A stretch of DNA of 64,000 nt, from NCBI GenBank assembly GCA_023512835.1, contig CM042092.1:6077293-6141292 (forward strand), in the 5' to 3' direction. The notes beneath the pieces were generated by a model. The model was not told the origin of the DNA. It saw only the letters and a list, made by a program, of their open reading frames with translations, and searched no databases. How positions within the stretch are numbered: the first letter of the stretch is position 1; every line of letters begins with the position of its first letter. This document shows, piece after piece, positions 12,799 to 23,600 of the stretch. This stretch comes from Taxillus chinensis (taxonomy: Eukaryota > Streptophyta > Magnoliopsida > Santalales > Loranthaceae). Both the position numbers and the translations under genes were made by a program.

Positions 12799-13547
12799 GG
12801 CTATGTTTGGTATTAACTTTCGGTTTTCTATTCTCCCATTTTTGTTTTCAATTGTTTTCAAATATGTTTGTTTTCACTTGTTTTCATCCAAATTAAGTTG
12901 CGATATCTTGTTTGGCAACGATTTTCGAGTTTTTGACTTCTCCATCTTCATCACCATGATCCCATTCGCTGCGCCTCTGCATCCGACCGACGAGACACAC
13001 CCTGCGTCTCCAACGCGCGACGCACCTTGCGTCCCCAAAGACGCGACGCACCCTGTGTCCCCAGCGGATGCGGACGCACCCGCATCCGACCGAGCATCTC
13101 CAGCGCTCCGCGGCCTGGTGTCGAACGTGGGTCACCGTCGATCCGTTATCCACCTGCAACGCTCGTCGCCGGATTTGTCATCCCCGCAGCGCCGTCGCCG
13201 GATCTGTCATCCTCTCATAGTGCCATCGCCGGATCCGTCATCGCGGTGGTGGAGTTAGTCGGCGCCGAGCCCCGCATTCCGACGGCCTCGTTCTCACAAC
13301 CGAACTCCATTTCACCTGGCATCCATGGAAAATACACAACGCATTTTTTTGAAAACAGCTTGAAAACATCCGAAAACATCTAATTGTTGTTTTCATTTAA
13401 ACGATTTTGAGTATCATTTGCACAGTGAATGATTTCGAGTACAAAAATCAAAAACAAATGCCAAACAAAAAATTAAACATTAGGACCCACCATTTTCTCT
13501 ATTTTAATGCCGAAAACGGTTTTTGAAATGAGCTACCAAACAAGCTC
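12799..13547. mobile_element. Tourist-like element carrying a GC-rich payload
   Basis: Left end GGCTATGTTTGGTA, right end read in reverse GAGCTTGTTTGGTAGC, flanked by TAA on both sides (12796-12798, 13548-13550). The outer parts are AT-rich with TTTTCAA repeats, as in Tourist MITEs. The middle (about 12955-13320) is strongly GC-rich and made of short repeats: GACGCACC-type units at 13018-13090 and three copies of CGCCGGATnnGTCATC at about 13164, 13193 and 13224. No frame across it reads like a known protein. It could be a captured host fragment. It lies 335 bp upstream of the PDF1B start codon. Confidence 0.7.
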
Positions 13548-13937
13548 TAATAAATGCATTAGTTCGGGTTGAAACGGATCAGGATGAATATATTAAGTTA
13601 AAAAATTTTTTAAAACTTTTAAAAAGTAAAGGTAGGGTGGCCAATACATGTGACAGTCACGTTGTCTTTTTGGGGTGAGATAGGTCAGAAAAAAATTAAG
13701 TGAGCAAGTTAATAAGTTTTGTTAGCAATTTCATTTCTATTAGTAATGAAATGAGAGAAGGGCATTTCTTTCTTTCATTCATTTAGATGTTCGGGAGATT
13801 TTGAGTGTGTATAAATTTGAAATTGTGTTATAAATAAATACTACGAACATATATATTATTAATATTGGATTAAGAGACTGACATTCTTTTCTTTCATTCA
13901 TTTAGGTGTACCACAAGAAAGAGAAGTGTTAAGGAAT

Positions 13938-14110
13938 TAGGGGTGAACATTGGTTGGTGTGGTTGGTTTATGTAGTATTTTTGAACTTAATCGAAGAGTT
14001 CTGATTTAGAAAAATATGACAAATCAAAATTGACTAACAAAGGTGGGAAATCACATATCTTTAATTCAGTTAGTGTATAAGTTTTCGATTGATGTAATCG
14101 GTATCTTAAG
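13938..14110 (+). mobile_element. Possible hAT-like terminal fragment
   Basis: TAGGGGTGAACATTGGTTGG followed by GTGTGGTTGG resembles the left end of plant hAT elements with GGT-rich subterminal repeats. No matching right end was found, so this is a fragment or a chance resemblance. Confidence 0.3.
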
Positions 14111-14849
14111 CTATTATAAAATACAAAGAATAATTGTACTCAAAGTAAATATAAATAACATGAAAGTTTAAATAATTCAACATAATAAAACTTTAATGAC
14201 ATACAAGACATGAAGGCAACAAAAAAAAAAAAACTATGCTACTGGCAACCTTAAAGATTTTACAATAATCCAAAATCAATTCTTTCAAAAATTTAACGAA
14301 GTAGTAATGAATTTTCTTTTGCATCCTAATTCCCATGACAAATACTTGTTAGTGCCTTTTGTTATCATTATTATCTTTTACTTTAATGAGAGAGATGTGT
14401 ATTATTTGCACCATGCGGCAGTTGAAACTTGTCCACAAATTAATATTAAAAGCTATAGAAAATTAGAAACCATATGCCAAAAAGAATAAATAAAGCACCA
14501 TGTTTTACCTTAGTGTCTTACAACTTTCATCATCAATAGTCAGTTATCATTAACAATTGATTTACCACTCTTATATAAAAATGAAACTATAAAGAACCAA
14601 AAAAACAAGTAAAAGTAAATATAAATGTAGATTTAAACTTAAAAATAAAGATTGTTAGGAGTATATGAATATAATTCATTCACTAAACATATATTTACGC
14701 TAGCTTTATCCATATCTTTAATCTCACTCCTCAAAGATTAAAGGTTAATAAGAGTAGATGAATCTTAAAGTCAATTTTATACACATATTATAGCCTTTAC
14801 CATAAGTAGAGATAATAACTCCAAAAAAGTCAAGAACACAATCTCTTGT

Positions 14850-15262
14850 TAGGAGTGTTAAATGGGCTACTAGCTGCGGGCTGGCTCGTATTTTTTTGTG
14901 AGTCGGGCCTGTAAAATATAGCTTGTTTATATGTGGGCTAGAGTGGGCTGTGGTCCGTGAGCCAATATTATTATTATTTTATTTTTTTAAAAAAAGTAGT
15001 TTGTTTTATTAAAAAAATACATATAATATTAATATTTTGTAAGTTTAACTATCTTTATAGTTCTTTTTAGGTTGTGTTTAATACGTGAGAACTAATATTT
15101 TTTTTTTTGAGAAATAAAAGATTTGAAGTAAAAAAAACTATTTTAAAAAAGTAAAAATTATAAATAAGCTAAGCTACAGGTTGGGGCGACCCAAATTTTT
15201 GTAGCTTGTTTATAAGCGGGCCTAAATAGGTTTGGGCCCAGCTTGCCCATTTAACACCCCTA
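14850..15262. mobile_element. hAT-like MITE (TAGGRGTGTTAAATGGGC ends)
   Basis: Left end TAGGAGTGTTAAATGGGC and right end, read in reverse, TAGGGGTGTTAAATGGGC differ at one base over 18. Subterminal GGCTGG and GGGCC motifs follow on both sides, and the middle is AT-rich with no coding capacity. The form is typical of hAT-derived MITEs. No clear 8-bp target duplication remains, so the superfamily is an inference. Confidence 0.7.
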
Positions 15263-15404
15263 CCCCCTATGCTAAATGCAAACTTAGATGCCACAATTGA
15301 TATAAGTATTTCCAAAATATTTTCAGCAACTTGGGAGAGACCATTGAGTTGATCTAAATTGATCTAATAACGGATGTTGACAACACAGAGTAAGTAGAAG
15401 TCCA

Positions 15405-15752
15405 ATGCTAACAGGAGACAATGATATTTGCATTTTGAGGTGGGAGATCTTGTGTTCTTGCAAGTTTCGCTACGTAAATGGCATCAAAGGTTTGGTCAAG
15501 GGTCCAAACTTATACCTTGTTTTTGTGGGACCATTTGAGATTGTGGTAGTCGTGGGTTCAATAGCTTATAAATTAGGTTTGCCACCAGAATTTACACGAG
15601 TGTATAATATCTTTCATGTAGCCCTGTTTCAACGGTATTATCTTATCTGTTCCATGTGTTGGACTACCGTGAGATTGACTTGGTTAATGATGGTGTCGTG
15701 TATAGCTTATATTTCAATTGTAATCATTGTTAAGAGCTATCGAGTGATTTAA
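15405..15752 (+). pseudogene. Ty3/gypsy integrase C-terminal fragment
   Basis: A frame with its own ATG but no complete domain. It contains GPFEIVVVVGSIAYKLGLPP and then VYNIFHVALFQRY, the conserved GPFEI...AYRLALPP...HNVFHVSML block between the integrase core and the chromodomain of Ty3/gypsy elements. Catalytic core, reverse transcriptase and chromodomain are absent. Unlike the family, the frame runs into unrelated residues after QRY. A dead fragment. Confidence 0.7.
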
Positions 15753-15899
15753 GGTTGTTGATTAACCTCACAAATCAAAAGTGCCTTTTATTTGTAATAC
15801 ATGACACCGTATTAATAAAAATATAAAGTTTCAAGTTCTTAATTATCTTTTGTAAATCTTAACTATTGTAATCAAGAAACATTTTGATTTGATGATAAA

Positions 15900-16900
15900 C
15901 TCTAAGTTTTGAAAGGAGATATATTCAATCTGTTGTTCCCACAGTCTTTTGGGTTGTCATTATTATCAACAGTCTGCAGAAGCAAGTAGCCACAGGGTCG
16001 AAGATCCGTACTTGGTTGGATAACTTCGTAGAGCGATATCTTAGAGTAAGCTCGTAGAGGGAGTCTACCTATGTATGTCGCTAATCTATTTAGGGTCAAA
16101 GATCAATAGACCCCAAAATCTGTAGAGTTGAAGATTCGCAGGCTCAAAGTGAAGATTCTCATGCTCGAAGCACCAGACTCAAGGTCCACAGGGTCGAAGA
16201 TTCGAACACCCAAAGTACAGTCAGGTAAAGAGTAGCGCTTGAAGACTCGAAGACTTGCAAACTCGAAGATTCATTGGGTGTAAAGTAGCTGTAAATTCCT
16301 CATGAAGAGGTTTTATAAATTCGAGAAAAAGGACAATGAACTAATGAAGGGAGGATCCTCGTCTAGAATTAGATGTAGTATGCTAGAATGCTATGGATGT
16401 GGAAAGACTAGCCACTACATCATCGATTGCCACGCCTATTGGAAGAAGAAGGAGGCATGCAAGTCTAGAAATAAAGGACAAATCAATGAAGTGAACCTTC
16501 GGAACAAGAGAGAAGGAAAGAAGCCAGCGTTGGCTGTCACCAAATACAACAATGGCACTGAGGGGGTGGAAGAATCTTCAGCTGATGAGCCTATAGAAAT
16601 GGTCAACAAGTGCCTCACGATACATGCACTAATTTAGGTAGACCCTAATATTGCTAAATTTATTGATAGAATTAAAACTTTTGAAAAAGAAAATAAAGGA
16701 CTACTAGAGGACAAAAAGCACCCCATCTTCATGTTCTAAGAGAAGGAGAACGAGGTCAAAAATTGGCAGCTAAGAGGACAAAAGTATTAGGACGAGATAG
16801 TAAGGCTATGCTAATAGGATATATAAGACATCAAGACATAAAGGCTGAAAATCTTCTACTGAACAGAAATATTGCTGGAGTGGAAGCCTCTGGAGTGGGA
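15900..16900 (+). pseudogene. Ty1/copia gag fragment with CCHC zinc knuckle
   Basis: The frame at 16302-16637 begins with a Lys-rich stretch (RFYKFEKKDNELMK) followed by CYGCGKTSHYIIDC, a CX2CX4HX4C retroviral-type zinc knuckle in which the usual Gly-His is Ser-His, then acidic and basic residues ending in NKCLTIHALI. The arrangement matches gag of SIRE/Maximus-type copia elements. Upstream (16105-16280) is a degenerate repeat of GCTCGAAGATTCGCA-type units. Downstream (16640-16900) are short frames without recognised domains. No protease, integrase or polymerase follows. Confidence 0.6.
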
Positions 16901-17505
16901 GTGAGGCCTGTCCTCATCATAGGCTTGAAGCATGGATAACGTCAGGTATGTTAACTAAACCCCCCTTTGGAAATCTTATTTAATGAGTGCACTTGCCCTA
17001 TGGCACCTTTGTAACTAAATTTTTTACCTAGAGTATAGTTGTTTGGCCTTAAATCCCTTTAGATCTTGAATAGTTGAGCACATGACAAATGACGAATTTC
17101 GTATAGTTGTTATCACACAAGATTATTTTTTTTAGGTGAATGACGAAAAAAATCTTGTGTTCTTAACGTTTCTAGTGTATCCCGTAGCCTATCTTTGTTT
17201 TAGGTTAGAAAAACTAAGAAAAACATGGCATAATTAATTCCAAGTTTAGATGAGAGGCTAGATTTGCATGTAATGCATAACATAAAGCATTTATTCAATG
17301 CATTAAAAATATTGTGAAAATATAAAGAAAATAGATTGTCTTATACACATTGTTTTGTTTGCTTTGATTTTTTTTTTTGAAAATAAAATTTATTTTTTAA
17401 AATGATGAGTACAGATAAATATACATCACTCATAAATAATTTTAAATTATCTGAATTTACTATTTTTAAAAATAATAATCTAATTCTACCAAACAATATA
17501 ATATT

Positions 17506-17590
17506 ATTATACCTATTAATTGGTTATTTCATCCTTATACCAAATAAGATAGTTGTGTTAATTAATAGTATCAAAGTTTTATTATTTTAT
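17506..17590 (+). repeat. 85-bp direct repeat, left copy, flanking hAT transposase
   Basis: Identical base for base to 20482-20566 with a constant offset of 2,976 bp. It begins ATTATACCTATTAATTGG and ends TTTTATTATTTTAT. A diverged third copy lies at about 20617-20683. Confidence 0.9.
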
Positions 17591-17731
17591 TTTTATTTCA
17601 TGTATTTGATAAGTTTATGAAATTAAAAAATTATTTGGGTTACTTGAAATTGAATTATGAATTGTTGATATATAATTGTGTAATTGTTTAATTTATTTTT
17701 TCTTTGTTATATTATTGTAGGGTACATAATC

Positions 17732-20110
17732 ATGCCTCAAAGAAAGTATATTTCTGGATTTGAAAAAGAAAAAAGAAACAGAGGATGGAACAACTTATTC
17801 AATCTCAATCAGGGGCTCTTGATAAGTTTATTACTAGTAGTAAACAAGTAGGGACTTCAAGCTTGGCTGAAGATAATTTGGTTGTAGATAATTTAATTGA
17901 AGAACATCTATATGATAATGAGAATGAGAATGAGATTGAAAGTGGCCAACATCTAAATAAGAATGAGACTGAGAGTGATCAGCATCCAAATGAGAATGAT
18001 AATGAGACTGAGAGTGACCAACATCCAAATTTGAATGAGGAAATTGAGCATTCAAATATTTATGATCCTGGTAATTGGGGAGAAATTGATCAAAATATGA
18101 GAGACTTATTAGTTGAAAAGGGCCCAATCAGAAATTCTATTGTCAACTTTCCACTAGATGATCATAACAGACATTTCTCATCCTCTTATTACATTCGACA
18201 TCTATCAAATGGAGAGAAACAAGATAGAAAATGGTTAGTATATTCAAATATTTGTGATAGAGTGTATTGTTTTTGTTGCAAGTTATTCAAGAAAGATAGA
18301 AACATGTCTCACTTGGCCAGTGATGGATTCAAAGATTGGAAAAATCTTAGTGAAAGACTTAAGAGTCATGAATCTAGTGATGAACATATTAGTTGCATGA
18401 GGAAATGGATTGAACTCAGTATAAGATTGGGTAAAAATGAAACTATTGACAAATGTGCTCAAGATATAATCAACAAAGAAAAAGAACATTGGAAACAAGT
18501 ATTATTAAGGATTCTTGCTGTTGTGAAGACTCTTGGTGAAACTAATATGGCATTTCGTGGGGATAATGAGAAGATTTATCAAAAGCATAATGGAACTTTT
18601 TTAAAAATTATTGAAATGATTGCTGAATTTGATCCAAAGAATGCATTGAGCACCTTCAACGTATCCAAAGAGGTGAGATTCATACTCACTATCTTAGTCA
18701 TAAGATACAAAATAAATTTATTCAAAGGTTGGCAAATAAGATAAAAAATATTATTGTTGAAACAATCAAGAATGCAAAATACTTTTCAGTTATACTTGAT
18801 TGTACTCCAGACACAAGTCATGAGGAACAAATGTCTCTTGTTATAAGGTGTGTGGACACTTCAACATCTCCAATAGAAATAAAGGAATTTTTTATAGAAT
18901 TTTTAAAAGTTGATGATACATCTGGGGAAGGACTTTTTAATGTACTTTTAAAAGTGTTGAAAAATCTTGATCTTGATATTGGAGATATAAGGGGACAGGG
19001 ATATGACAATGGCTCTAATATGAGAGGAAAACATAAAGGTGTACAAAAAAGGTTGATTGATGTAAATCCTAGAGCATTTTATACACCCTGTGGTTGTCAT
19101 AGTCTTAACCTTGCACTTTGTGATATGGCTAATTGTTGTTTTCAAGCAAAAACATTTTTTGGAGTAGTGCAACGCATTTATGTTTTGTTCTCATCTTCTA
19201 CAAAGCGGTGGAATATTTTCAAGGATAATGTAAGAGGTCTCACACTTAAGCCATTGTCATCAACACGATGGGAGAGTCATGTTGAAAGTGTCAAAGCAAT
19301 AAGGATCAGGCACCTTAAATAAGAGATGCTTTACTTTTATTAGCAGATCCGGATGAAGATAATAAAATATTAAGTGAAGCTAAGTCCCTTGCTGAATATG
19401 AACTTGAAAATTTTGAGTTCTTGGTTGGTATGATTATTTGGCACAATCTATTGTTTGTCTCGTTATCTTGTTAGCAAGACTTTTCAAAGTGAAGACATGA
19501 ATATTGATGTTGCTATACAAAGAATTGGGAGGGCTTATTACCTTTTTTGAAAGTTATAGAGAAAATGGATTTGTTGAGGCCATAATTGAAGCTAAGGAAG
19601 TTGCATCTACAATGAAAAATCCAACCAATATTTCGGGAAAAACGTATCATTCGTAGGAAGAAACATTTTGACGAGAATGTAAGCCAAGAAATGACACAAT
19701 CGCGAAGAATCTTTCGAATAAATTACTTTATGTATATTATGGATCAAGGTATTTCTTCATGAAGAATCGATTTGAGCGATTTCAATTATATGAGCAAAAA
19801 TTTGGATTTTTATTTGATTTGAAGAAGTTAAATTCTATTAGTGATGAATGCTTGAAGACCTATTGTGACAAACTTGAGGAATTTCTTAACTATGAAGAAC
19901 TTTTTGATATTGATGGTAGAGATTTATTTTTAGAATTGAAGGTCTTGAAAGAACGGTTTCCCAATGAAACGAAGAAACCGATTGATGTGTTAAATTATTT
20001 GAAAATAATGAATGGTTGTTTTCCTAATGCGTATATTGCATATAGGATATTATTAACAATACCCAATCAGGTTGCCTCTAGAGAAAGGATTTCTCAATTT
20101 AAAAAAAAAA
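17732..20110 (+). pseudogene. hAT transposase gene (TTF-zinc-finger/DUF4371 type), frameshifted and truncated
   Basis: Reading starts at ATG 17732 (MPQRKYISGFEKEKRNR), shifts frame near 17780 into EQLIQSQSGALDKF, and continues to about 18675. Along it are an acidic Asn/Glu repeat region, a TTF-type zinc finger (YCFCCKLFKK, later H and C residues) and the DUF4371 start (AFRGDNEKIYQ-NGTFLKIIEM). After a second shift near 18675 the catalytic region continues ([20 protein letters not shown], then [20 protein letters not shown]) to a stop at 19322. More shifts follow; 19759-20100 carries the C-terminal part up to CFPNAYIAYRILLTIP, the start of the hAT dimerisation domain. It is cut there by homopolymer-rich DNA. 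At least four frame breaks, so inactive. Confidence 0.85.
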
Positions 20111-20323
20111 AAATTACTTTCCTCAAAAAAATAACAAAAAAAAATAAATTAGTTGTTTTTTTTTAAAAAATTTTTTAAAATTATTAATTAAATAATATAA
20201 AATTTTTTTTTTATTATTAAATTTTAAAAAATGAAAAAAAAAAAAAAAAAAAATATTTATAAAAATTTTAAATTAAAAATATAAAATTAAAAATTTAAAA
20301 TTATTTTTTTTTTTTTTTTTTTA

Positions 20324-20354
<31 letters not shown>

Positions 20355-20480
20355 GTATATAAATTATTTTATTTAAAAATTTATAAAATTTATTTTTTTT
20401 AAAAATTAGTGTATTTTTTTTTTGGTTTATTTTATTTTTTTTTTTTTTTTTTATAATATTTTATTTTTTAAAAAAAAAAT
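20101..20480. repeat. Homopolymer-rich low-complexity block
   Basis: Almost only A and T, with T and A runs of 10-20 nt and no interpretable structure. It begins inside the transposase C-terminus and ends 1 bp before the right 85-bp repeat. The texture is unlike neighbouring AT-rich DNA and suggests sequencing or assembly noise, though slippage-prone real DNA cannot be excluded. Confidence 0.7.
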
Positions 20481-20481
20481 A

Positions 20482-20690
20482 ATTATACCTATTAATTGGT
20501 TATTTCATCCTTATACCAAATAAGATAGTTGTGTTAATTAATAGTATCAAAGTTTTATTATTTTATCATATATATCACCGTCGTATAATAGAATTTTATT
20601 ATACAAATGTTATAATATTATTATATGTATTAGTTAATTATTTCATTATCAAATAAGATAGTTGTATTAATTAATAGTATACTGTTTTAT
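20482..20690 (+). repeat. 85-bp direct repeat, right copy, plus a diverged copy
   Basis: 20482-20566 is identical to 17506-17590. After about 50 bp a third, diverged version (about 20617-20683) repeats TTAATTATTTCATTATCAAA and AAGATAGTTGTATTAATTA. See the left copy. Confidence 0.85.
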
Positions 20691-20699
20691 TCTAACAAT

Positions 20700-23600
20700 C
20701 TATGCTAGCCGATAAAATATTACAAACATTAATATAGTGGTTCTGTTCTTTCTAAATTTCAAATTTCACGTTAACCTTACCGGCATAGTGTTTTACTGAT
20801 AAATATAGCACTAGTGATATAAAAAGCCCACCAAACGCGACATTATCTTGGCAGCTGCCCGTTTACAAGGATGGTGGAAAAACGTCCTCGTTTTATGTCC
20901 TGCTTGCTCCCAGGGTTCGGTACCTAAAAATATACAAAACAAAACAAAACGAACAACAACGACTAAAGGAAAAGATGATGACATTGTTGTGACCCACCAC
21001 CAAACGCTAAAGAGCGTGGATGACAATTTTCAACGACTTCAAAAGAAAATTGCATATATATATATATATGTATATATAAATATATATATGTATGTATGTA
21101 TATATGTATATATATATATGTATGTATGTATGTATGAACAACAATTTTCAATGATTTTGATAAATAGAAAAGCAAAACAGGATTTTAATCCAACTGTCAA
21201 TATTACAGTTTATTTAAATTTTATAATAATAGTGTTCGGTGTTATAGTTAAATGCAAGGGTGGTTAAAATTAATTTGTATTTAAGAGTGTTCAAAGTTTT
21301 ATTTTTTTATTGAGAATATGTGTGTGAATCTTTTTTTTTCCTTTAAAATTAAGGAGGTACAATTGCATATCATCTTTTTTCCTTTGAGTCATTTTTTATT
21401 AAATGAAACTTTAATTTCGATCAAAGTTAAACAGCTATGATTTCACATATACTCTACGCTCATTTTATGTTTATCAGCACATTACAAATTAATGTTGTTT
21501 GAGTTCTCACGTTATACGCTTTCAAGTTAACAAAAACACGCACTCTTTATATATATATATATATATAATTTTGATAAAATGAGACATTGTGGTTAGTAAG
21601 ATCTTTAATTTGTACCGTTAGATTTGTATTAAATAATTTAAATTTAAGTCATTTAACTAAAACTTCGCTATAATAATTTTCTATAGCAAACTAATGAAAC
21701 TCAAATATGAAATATTGAATTAATGTTTAGTCTTATTCTTAACATGATCCTTCAATTGAAATTATTAGATCTGCATTAAATGTTTTATATTTAATTTTTA
21801 TTTAATTATAGTTATATATATTAATAATATTTAATAAGTCAGATTAAATTTTTATTTAATTATAATTTTATTATAGTAAATTATTATAACAGAATTACAG
21901 GTGAATGAAAATATAATATATATGAATCACACCAATGATCCAAATTTAAGCTCTTACGTGAATCAATGACATCACATGTTTTCAATTTAATAAAATACAC
22001 ACACTGTGTATATATATACTTACTGAAAAATATAAAGTTAATAAAATACTTTATTTATAATTAAATATTGCACAAAATCTTAATATAAAAAATATCTAAT
22101 ACTTTATATGATGAAATATTGTATTTATAATCTTGAACCTTTAGATCAGCCTTTGAAATTAAGATAATATATTTGGCAAGCACATTTAATTTTTACTATG
22201 CTGATTTTGTCTTTATGGTTGTAAATCAATTTTCTTTCAAAAATAAAAACAAAAAATGGGTTGTACTGCCATGATGAATACGGCAATAGCAATATATTCA
22301 ACGATGAATCGGCCGTTTAGATATATATAAATAAATACAGCCAGGACCAGGAGAGTGAGATGATAATCCACGTACTAACCCTCAATAGAAAACGATAAAT
22401 GTATAGGGGAGAGTTTTGGTCTCCACGCGCGTTGGAGCTAGCGAAAGGCAAAGTGCACCTTAAGACGTCCCATTGAACCACCACAGCTATAAGTGAGGCA
22501 TCCCAAAACGAGTAAAGAGTCCATGCAACTTTCGTATGAAGTGTCAAAGTACCGGCGCCACTAACGAGTTAAAGATGAAGACACCTTTTTCTAGACTCTC
22601 CAATCCCATACGCTCATTACGTCTGATCCTCATCACCTACATTACCCCTGTGAAGATATATACGAGAGATATTTATATAAGAGCGCACCTTAATTGTATA
22701 GGTCGGGTGGAGTGAGAGGTGTTTAATATAGAAATTAGACCTAAATAGACAGCCTGTTAGGAAGGGGTCACTTCGATCATCGTCCTACACAACACATCCT
22801 TAGCCTGTGGAGGATTATGGGCCATGATTTGGTACGGGCATGCAATAAACACTGGTGCTGTCCTCTCCTGTCCCCACCGTCTTAGCTGATTAGTGGCTCA
22901 CAGCCCCCCCAATTACCTAACTTGATGAATCTTCCCTTCTTTTTGCTTGGATCACATGACGAGCGGAGGAATATATACATAAAAGGTAAATATTGTTATA
23001 AATAAAAATAATTGAAACGAAGTGTGTGTTCACGATTATGAGGTTGTGGATACATACCCACCAGCTGGAGCTTACAATCATATTTAAAAAAAAAAAACAA
23101 ATCCATATTTATTTGATGATATTTTTAGACAAAAACTTTTAGTGACAGTCACACAAAAAAATTAAATTAAATTAAATTGTATAGCGTATTTAATTTCAAA
23201 TAACCGTTATTGAATTTTATTTTTTAAATATATATATATAGTTTTATTTTTATGTTTGTCTAGATGATGCAGGATGATTTCCGAGAAAGTACCGAGAATT
23301 GTTGGCCTCCATCCTAAAAGTCAAGATGGGCGACACAGGATTTTATGTTACACTATATTATAATTTTAAATAATTCTGTTTACATTTTAATTTTTTGAAA
23401 AATTCAGATTCGTACTCACAAAATTTTAAATTTTAAAAAACTTTATAAGACTCTAGTACGTGTCAAATAACATATATTTGATCCTGTGTTATTTGATTAT
23501 TTGACCTCTTATAAAATTTTATTTCTTTCCAAATTTTGTGAGTTTATTAATTGATTTTGACATGCTCATTAAATCTATATATATTTTTTATAAAATTTAA

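Noticed and set aside
12701..13383. Open frames of 118-185 aa on both strands
   Set aside because: They lie across a Tourist-like element's GC-rich repeats; no conserved motif, and frames overlap on both strands.
17402..17620. 72-aa frame upstream of the hAT transposase
   Set aside because: AT-rich, Ile/Leu/Asn-dominated translation of the 85-bp repeat region; not part of the transposase.
22300..22960. GC-richer intergenic stretch considered as a gene or non-coding RNA
   Set aside because: No splice-compatible frame, conserved motif or RNA fold could be supported.
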